Part shown: piece by piece, positions 56,371 through 64,000 of the stretch
How positions within the stretch are numbered: the first letter of the stretch is position 1
Layout: each line of letters starts with the position of its first letter
Assembly: GCF_001540865.1 (NCBI RefSeq)
Contig: NC_033634.1
Span: forward strand, 2,246,729 to 2,310,728
Direction of reading: 5' to 3'
DNA from: Ananas comosus
Lineage: Eukaryota; Streptophyta; Magnoliopsida; Poales; Bromeliaceae
DNA length: 64,000 nt
Made by a program: the position numbers and the translations under genes
The notes under the pieces: model-generated
Told to the model about the DNA's origin: nothing
The model's database searches: none
What the model saw: only the letters and a program-made list of their open reading frames with translations

Positions 56371-56401
<31 letters not shown>

Positions 56402-56422
56402 CGATCGATCGATCGATCGATC
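56371..56422 (+). repeat. (CT)n-(GATC)n in the 5' leader of the MEMO1-like gene
   Basis: About 14 CT dinucleotides run straight into about six GATC units, ending 36 bases before the ATG at 56458. Pyrimidine-rich leaders are common in plants. The palindromic GATC run is less usual. Confidence 0.7.
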
Positions 56423-56457
56423 ACTTTTGCTTCGATCTCTTTAACGATCCATCGGAG

Positions 56458-58072
56458 ATGGAGAGGGTAAGAAGAGCCGCGCACGCCGGATCCTGGTACA
56501 CAAACAATGGTGAGTCACAACTCCTTCTTCCTGATTTGACGCTTCCATGGCGATTACGGTGGGTTTGATCGGAGAATTGTGGAATTAGGGGTTAGGAGTG
56601 GATGCGGAGGAGTTTTGGTGGGAATCGGATGAGTTGAGAGATTGGGGGTTGTGATTATTAAGTGTAGGAATTGATTTGTTGTTTTTTGTTCTCTGTGGAA
56701 TATATGTAGGGAAATGATCTAGTTTATTATGTTAATTTACTCTCTTTTAAGGGGAAAGAAATGATTAAGAGACGAATTGGAATCGCTAGGATGATGTTCG
56801 AAATAGAGTGATTTGAGTGCGTACAACCTTACGTTTTGGAGATTTAAGGAATCTTATCGATATGATCTTCGATTCTGCGTGGAGTAGCAGCGGCATTTGT
56901 AATGAGGGAGAAGTTTCAAGTAGGACGACGACATGGAGGTTAAATGACCTTAATTGGTGTACATATATGATGTCTGATCATGGATTAATGGTTGTAGAAA
57001 AGATCGTATTCACAATATGAAGTTAAATATAAAGATGGAGCTTGTATGCATTTGTACGTCTTGTTGAAATGATGGTGCTGAGGAAAATTCTCTGAGTGCT
57101 AGTGAATCTCCTATTGTAAGTGCATCACCATCCATAAAACAATGGAACCACTGGGATAATCAGTGTTGCCAACCCTGAATGTACTCTGAAGCTTATGTTA
57201 AAAGACTCTTGAAATATAATTGTCGGTGATTCTAACCAGGTAACAGGAGGATAATTCATGGAACAGAGTTATTTCATCACCTTTTCTACAATGTTGGTAC
57301 TTACTATGGTTACATAGTATGACTTCTCACTAATAACAAATTTTTAGGCCTAATATTTGGTGAATGTTTAATACAGAAGCTGATTCTGGTATTTAGAATT
57401 TGATTTGCTTACATTGTTGATGTTTGTCTATTGAGTGCAATATCCTCTTTTGATTATGTAATCCATAACTGATATCTTCTCTTGTATTGGGGGTAATATT
57501 ATACGTTGATATTGGAAGAGAACTTTGATTGTTTCGAAGTCGTGGCACTACGAACTTAAAGTTGAAAACTGATTGTAGCTACCTATTAAAATTTATTTAA
57601 TTATCATAAACATCTTAAAAATAGCTTACACCTTTTGGACAGTAGTAGGATACAAAAATTTGTTTTACAGTAATGACTTGATAGTTTCATTGTCATAATA
57701 AGCTTCTGATGATTGATTTATGAATATATTAGCCAGCAAGCTGGACGAGCAACTTGAAGGCTGGCTTAAGGCAACGGGCCTTTCTAAGTCACCTGATGTT
57801 AGAGGCATAATAGCACCGTAAGTCAATGCATACATGGCAAATTTAGAATTGGATTATGCCTATGCTTTATCTCTGCTAAACATACATGTACAACTATAGG
57901 CATGCTGGTTACTCGTACTCAGGGCGTTGCGCAGCATTTGCATTTGCCAACATTGATCCAGCTAACATGTAAGTTTTTTTTTTTTTTTTTCCAGTGTGAT
58001 TTGGAATAATAAATCTTCACATGCTAGGCTGTTCTGATGTAATAATAGACAGTCACCTGTATTCTATGTAAC

Positions 58073-58117
<45 letters not shown>

Positions 58118-60856
58118 TACTTTTCTTTTCCCTTGATGTTGTTGATAAAAAATTCAGAAATCTGCGAATTAAAATCTTGTCTAGAACTCAAAATTTCAAT
58201 AGTATGATTTGTATGTCAGTTCTTAATTATGGCTGTTTTGTTCGTAATTCTTATTTGAAACGCAAACTTATTTAATTGTTCAATTTTCCTGTGATTCTTT
58301 TGAGTCCTTCATTCTTTTGAGGTTGTCTAGAGCTGCTAACAATTGCTTTCCTCTTCTTTTGTAGTTCTTTTGTCATGGTAACATAACTTGGCTAATACTT
58401 TCTTTATTTAAATTTTCAGTTCAAGGGTATTTCTTCTCGGTCCTTCTCACCATTACTACACTCCAAAATGTGCTCTAACCAGAGCAACAGTTTACAAAAC
58501 ACCTATAGGAGATTTGCTGGTTGACCTGGAAGGTACCAACTTGCGTGAACAAATTCTATTGCCTGTCCTTAGTCACTTTACTTTAAAATTCCGTCCATTG
58601 AACTTTGTTCTGCTACATCACATGCTTCCTATATATAAATTACAGTTTTAACATATCCAAGTTGGTGGAGTTACTTCGACATGTTTCCAATTTTTCTTTT
58701 GTTGCAAATGGTAGTGGGATGGGAGTTTGATGCGCTGCAATGCAAAATTGTTGCTTTGCTGTTTAATGGATAAAATGCACTTCTTTGCTCCTGCATATTC
58801 TTATCGCCTCATTAATCCCAAATTGTCATATTTTATATCTATTACTTATACAGTCATTGAGGAGCTGCGGGCGACAGGGAAGTTTGAACTAATGGATCTC
58901 CATGTAGATGAAGCAGAACATAGCATGGAAATGCATTTGCCTTACCTTGCCAAAGTTTTTCATGGGTAAATAACATGTTTAATAAGCCTCTAATCAATGT
59001 ATTATGGCATGCAGATTTTAGATTAAGGTTGTTTTATGGTATCTTTTTATATTACAGCTATCCTGTAAAAGTTGTACCTATTCTTGTTGGTGCTCTTAAC
59101 TCGGACAATGAAGCCATGTTTGGGCGGTTGCTTGCTAAATATGTGGACGACCCTAAGAATTTCTTTTCTGTCTCATCAGATTTCTGCCATTGGGGATCTA
59201 GGTATTGTTTACAAATTCTCTGTTTATTACTGGTATCCATGTTTTGGCTTTATGTTTTGAATTTAAACCTAAGAAAAACAAGAGTGGTTTATCCCGGTTC
59301 AAGAGAAAATTGTTTAGTTTGAACCCAGCCTGTCCCCAGGATTTATATAGCTATTTGAAGCCTAATTCAGGTCCAGAAATGGCCAACCTGGGCAGGGTCA
59401 GACCAAGTTAACTGAAGAAAAAGGCCCAAGGTCAGACTCAGATCCTTGGGCTTTAGTTTGTGAGACCTAGCACAGCCCAGTGAATGGGGAGCCAGGCCTT
59501 ACCCGACCTGTAAAAGAAAAAAAAAAGGGCTTCTCAGGACGGGTCTTCCTTGCTCAAATCTTAATTCACAATTTTCTTATATGAGCTGCCTTTCCAGAAC
59601 TAGGGGGCAACATAATTAGTTCATATGATGCAGTTCCTGACTGTTCATTATTTTGTTAATGAAGTATTCCATTAACTACAGCTGTATTGGAACATAGTTG
59701 ATATAAGTTTTGGAACATAAGATGTCGTTTTAATAGTTCGTATGATGCTGTTCCTGACTCTACATTATTTTGTTTATGAAATATTTCTTTAACTAGCCAG
59801 TTTTTACTGATCAATTTGCTATAGTGTTGAGAGTGTAGCAACGTATCCCCAAGAATTAAAAGCAGGTTATATGGGGAATCTTATTAGCCAGGCAAATCCC
59901 ATCAGAATATCTGCTATCAAAGAGAACTTTAAGATAAGACTACATTAAATTCTGAGGACAAGTTTCAAGAAAGTAGGCAACGCTTATTGCTGAATGTTTT
60001 TCTATAATCTACCTCTCTTTATATATTTAGGCAAATATTAATTGTTCTCATAACCTTTTTCGAGAGAAATTAGTGAGTGTTATCCAGTTCGCATTTTCAA
60101 TCTGTCTTCTTTGTCTTGTATAATGATGTCTCAAGGTAAGTGGATGGTCATTTCTATTCTCTGTCCCTCTTTACTTAACATGGTATCTGTGCTATTGCAT
60201 TAGGGTTCTAGAGTAAATAGTGAGGCAATAATATGTAATGCAATCTCTACACACACACGCACAAGTTCAACATAATTCAATCCATGCAGGGGTAGATGGG
60301 GTTTATAAATTGTTGGCCAAACCTCCTAAAGGTGTAGTTTCAGCAGTGTTGGTATCAAATCAATGAAACTTAATTATTTTTCTCCATTGATGCGATTCTC
60401 TTGCAGTGACAAACCAAACCTAACCATTTAGTTTTATGATGTCATGCTCACCTTAGCACATTGCCTTTATCAGGTTCAGCTACACATATTACGACAAACA
60501 GCAGGGTCCGATTTACAAGTCCATTGAGACCTTGGATCGGATGGCTATGGAAATCATCGAGACCGGAGATGCAGACGCATTCAAGACCTATCTGCAGGAG
60601 TATGAGAACACCATTTGCGGGCGCCACCCCATTAGTGTTTTCCTCCATGTCAGTACAGACCCATTGCTCGAACCCTTTTTGATATTTCCTTCTTAAATTC
60701 ATGAAAATTTCTTTTCTTTGTGTGCTCCAGATGTTAAAGAATTGCTCGACAAAGATCAAGATTGGCTTTGTCCAATACGAGCAGTCGAGCCAGTGCAAAA
60801 GCCTAAAAGACAGCAGTGTTAGCTATGCCTCAGCCGCCGCAAAGGTGGAGAGTTGA
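56458..60856 (+). CDS. MEMO1-family protein
   Basis: MEMO proteins share the fold of extradiol dioxygenases. Human MEMO1 acts in ErbB2-driven cell motility and binds metal; the role in plants is not established. Eight exons, 56458-56509, 57733-57817, 57900-57968, 58420-58532, 58854-58965, 59058-59201, 60474-60648 and 60731-60856, sum to 876 bases in frame and give 291 residues, close to the human 297. The conserved blocks are complete: RRAAHAGSWYTNN at the start, HAGYSYSGRCAAFAFA (His47), FLLGPSHHYYTPKCALTRA (His79/80), AEHSMEMHLPYLAKVF, YPVKVVPILVGAL, SVSSDFCHWGSRF, and NTICGRHPISVFL (Cys240). The two His and the Cys correspond to the metal-binding residues of the human protein. Intron 6 (59202-60473) holds old transposon-like DNA, and intron 3 holds a (CT)n run (58078-58113). 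No truncation seen. Confidence 0.95.
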
Positions 60857-61790
60857 TTGAATTGAAAAGCTTGGTTCTTGGCTTCTTATTGGCATAAAGT
60901 TGAAGAAAGAAACTAGTGGTACAATGACAATTGCTGAACATGCTGTTACAACTTGAATGCTTCAGTGTCTGTGGAAAATTAGTAGAACTGTGGTCCTGTT
61001 CATGCTGATCAATGGCATCACCTAGTGATGTTTCATTATTTTTGTGCACATATTTGCTGCAGCTTCCTGTGCAGAAAATCCAAGGATAAAAGGCCAGATT
61101 GATAGATCAGTGCCACTCATACTACTTTTAATGCCACTGTTGATGTCAACCATAAAACCATTATTAGGGATGCGATCTTCTCTTTCTGATGTACATCCTA
61201 TGCATGTAGGAAATCCATGGCAACTATTCTCTGGCTTCATCCCTCGTTGTTTCCTACCCCATGGATATATCCTTGTCAGATAGAAACGTAAATTTGAACC
61301 ATCGACTGCTACCAAATGAGAAAAGAAATCCCTCTCTGGGCTTGATTTTAATTTGGTCAGTAAACAATAAGACAAGCATGATTTTACACATTAAACGTAT
61401 TACATTCTGCGAGTCACTGGACTTGATGGAATCTGCTAGAAACACTTAATTGATATCCAGCCGGGTTTGAATCCGAGGATGAACGTCCCATTCATTCTTT
61501 CTTTTCAGTTTGATGCTATAAAATGGTTAAATACTGGTCTACAGCCTATGGAAACAACATTTCGCAACCACGGCAATCAACATAAGCCCATCTAATGAGT
61601 TCGCAAACTTCCAAAAAAAAAAAAAAGAAAAAAAGAAAAAGAAAAAGAACTTGTCAACATACTCGGGCTGAAACTAACATTTCTGAAATAGTAACTTAAT
61701 AGCAAAAAATTTGCAAAACTGTGGTTCTTGTTCTCACTAATTTACATCTGCAGAGAGCATAAGCTCAAGCTCCCGCATGGGTCCAAGAAA
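60857..61790. other. 3' UTR of the MEMO1-like gene and spacer to the convergent gene
   Basis: The first few hundred bases after the TGA are transcript-like in composition. The stretch around 61612-61650 is an (A)n/(AAAG)n run. The short open frames show no family match. Confidence 0.4.
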
Positions 61791-64000
61791 TCACAAAGGA
61801 AGAACAGACCTTGTATTGTTCCGAGCATTTTTTCGTCCTAGCCCTAATCCCAACCCCAAGGGTGAATTCTCACTCTTTTTCTTATTATGATTGCCCTGTG
61901 AAGAACTCACACAGCCATGATGAGATTTTGAGGCTTTAGAGTGAGCGTGATCGCAAACATGGCCGTTGCAGTTGCCGTGATCAGAGTGTCTCTCACCATT
62001 CAAAGAAACTAAGCTTCTCGTCTGAATCAACCCCATTTCCTCATCAGACGGCAATGGCTGCTCCGGAACCTCAGTGTCCTCGTTGTAGCCGCTTATCAGG
62101 AAGTCGGAACAGTTCTTGCGGATTCCATGATCGTATGGGTTTCTGAAACGGCCGCCCGGCCCCCTGAGATAGCTGTATCGCATGGCATTTGCCAATTCGT
62201 TTGTTGTTATGTTCCGTGAGATCTGCAATGAGATAAAAAGGAGGTTTAGTTTCTCGACCAAAATAATAGTTGCGAGAACCAAGTTATCGTACCTGTGATG
62301 CTTGCACTACAGTTAGAATTGCAACGCCGAAGAAAAGAAAAAAGTCCGCTAATAAAAATGCTACTGCACCAGAATGATTAGTAGCAGAATACTTCAACCA
62401 TGCACCAAATGATGCCGGAGAAGTTGGATCTCTCACAATACCTACATTGAATTAATCAAAATTTCAGAATATTAAGTGATGATAGTCAATACATAAGGAA
62501 AAGCACAGAAAAAATTAAAGCCTCATAAGTGACATACATTTGATGGTTACTGCACCGGTGATAACCATGGCAAAAACTTCTAGAACAAGAAATATAAAGA
62601 AATCCAACTTATTTTTCTGCAATTACAAGCCCAATCATATGTGGTATTAGAACGCAGGATAAAAAAGCTCATGGTAATAGGAATAGCCGGTGCTTCAAGT
62701 ACAATTTTTAATGATTGAGCTAGAAAGAAAAATTAGATGCAATACCTTGCCAATGCAATTAGATACCCAAGGACAATGGTGGTCAAACTGCTCAACACAT
62801 CGATCACATGTTGAACAATGCTTTGATCGCAGAGGCCTAACAATCTAAGTCAAGTAGTTTTAAATTAAAATATATCACAAACTCCAAAAAATAGTAGAAA
62901 TAAATCCATTGTTGCAAATGAAATGAAGTACCTTGCATGTTGCACATAGCTGGGACCAATTCCCTGTCAATAGAACAGGATTGTCTGGTTCCATTTTAAG
63001 CAACGGTTCCTAAAACAAAAAAATTCAATGATTAGAAGTCTGTCAATTTTCAAGCATTACCAATAGTTTGTGGCTTTGAAGATGGCATATCTGTAAAACA
63101 ACAAAACTTTAGAACTCTAGAAATATTGCATGTGGCACGGATTTCTTCCAATTTGTGCTTTATCAACAATTTTAAAAGATAAATATGACAAGAAATGAAA
63201 ATAAGAAGCAGCAGACAATAATTAGATATCCATAATATCAGCTTTAAATAATCACTTCTACATTGACTAAGATCATCCAACTTACATCATCTCTAAAATT
63301 TTGTGAATCACGCATGTTCATTCTGATAAAACCAGGATCTTTCCTGCAGAAATACACAGTACAATGAGATGGATCACCAAACAACCAAAATGCCGTGTCT
63401 CTGCCATGTGGCAGAGGATAAAGGTATATTGTGTAATGATTGATTATAAAATAGTATTTGTTTGCTTGGAAGCGTAAACTTTTGGGAATTTCATAGCCCA
63501 ACCAATTAAAGAGGCAATACTAATAGAAAAGCAGATCTGAGATTCCATTTTCACTGACAAATGCTAGAATGAGAATAAAGGTTAGTGCAACAAGCGATAA
63601 AACATCGAGTATCATGCCTTTTGATTTTATGGAATTTTTTGTCAATGCTCACCAGTGCTTATGTACTTCGATTAACAGAATGTCTAAAGTTAATCTTGGC
63701 ACATCAGTACATATCAAAATACCGATAACAAGTTTATAACTTACATGCTTAACAATAATATTATTATCAAGTTACTGTAAACGGATGATCATGACACAGA
63801 TGACAATGTTTCCATGTTAGCATTTAAATGTTTCAATACAGCATTATCTTGATTCCTTATCTTGATTCCAAGACATCAGGTGTTTGTAACCGTCACACAT
63901 TCTGCAATAAAACATAACCGAAAATCATATTTGCTCAACCTGAGAAACATGACTTACCTGCTACACCTATGAAACATGACTAGACCAGCAGTGGCAAAGA
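61791..64000 (-). CDS. DHHC-type protein S-acyltransferase (ankyrin/TIP1-like), 3' part
   Basis: Transfers palmitate to protein cysteines in membranes. Exons in the window: 64000-63958 (continues beyond the edge), 63343-63286, 63009-62932, 62844-62746, 62616-62538, 62441-62293 and 62222-61791, all in frame (about 311 residues to the stop). The catalytic Cys-rich domain is intact: [10 protein letters not shown], then [16 protein letters not shown], then [19 protein letters not shown] with the DHHC motif. The following two hydrophobic segments are [20 protein letters not shown] and [19 protein letters not shown]. The tail starts [20 protein letters not shown] and [13 protein letters not shown], which marks the plant ankyrin-repeat PAT group that includes TIP1/PAT24. 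The ankyrin repeats would lie beyond the window. The C-terminus is His/Asn/Ser-rich ([18 protein letters not shown]), which varies in this group. It converges with the MEMO1-like gene. Confidence 0.92.

Noticed and set aside
1..64000. Bacterial-type systems, CRISPR arrays, integrases, rRNA or tRNA genes
   Set aside because: I looked for repeats with regular spacers, RNA gene landmarks and clustered short intergenic ORFs and found none. The TA/GA runs are microsatellites and the only organelle genes are the plastid fragments.

Overview
This window is nuclear DNA of a flowering plant, most likely a non-grass monocot. Genes are intron-rich with GT-AG junctions and plant-specific families. Some short genes are very GC-rich (4.3 and 38.1-38.6 kb) in an AT-rich background. 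Small inverted-repeat transposons, TA and GA microsatellites, a plastid-derived insert and assembly gaps (N) fill the spaces. A pineapple-like genome would fit, but the species is inference only.

Layout: (1) 0.1-1.25 kb, +, 3' end of an RRN3-type RNA polymerase I initiation factor gene. (2) 4.3-4.7 kb, -, a one-exon gene for a small conserved plant protein. (3) 7.36-14.13 kb, -, a BAG6-like ubiquitin-like-domain protein in 15 coding exons. (4) 16.1-25.7 kb, -, threonyl-tRNA synthetase in 21 coding exons, with a duplicated terminal exon and one intron packed with small transposons. (5) 30.0-32.9 kb, +, a nine-exon polytopic membrane protein. (6) 33.3-34.2 kb, plastid DNA (psaJ, then part of rpl2 and rpl23). 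(7) 36.9-37.4 kb, a TRIM-like mini-retrotransposon. (8) 38.05-38.6 kb, -, a serine-rich-protein-like gene with an apparent frameshift. (9) 44.9-47.4 kb, -, a TPR + PB1 (PHOX-type) co-chaperone-like protein. (10) 48-56 kb, transposon-rich DNA with a gene fragment at 50.7-51.0 kb and a four-unit tandem array at 51.6-52.45 kb. (11) 56.5-60.9 kb, +, a MEMO1-family protein. (12) 61.8-64.0 kb, -, 3' end of a DHHC protein S-acyltransferase gene.

These are separate eukaryotic genes, not an operon; most are housekeeping (rRNA transcription, tRNA charging, chaperone and ubiquitin-like functions, lipidation). Exon boundaries were placed by reading splice sites and checking that frames join; for every complete gene except the frameshifted one the summed exons are a multiple of three. 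No defence system, phage, CRISPR or bacterial-type cluster is present. The most unusual structures are the multiplied last exon of the threonyl-tRNA synthetase gene, the collapsed plastid insert, the TRIM-like element, and small transposons repeatedly lodged in TA microsatellites.
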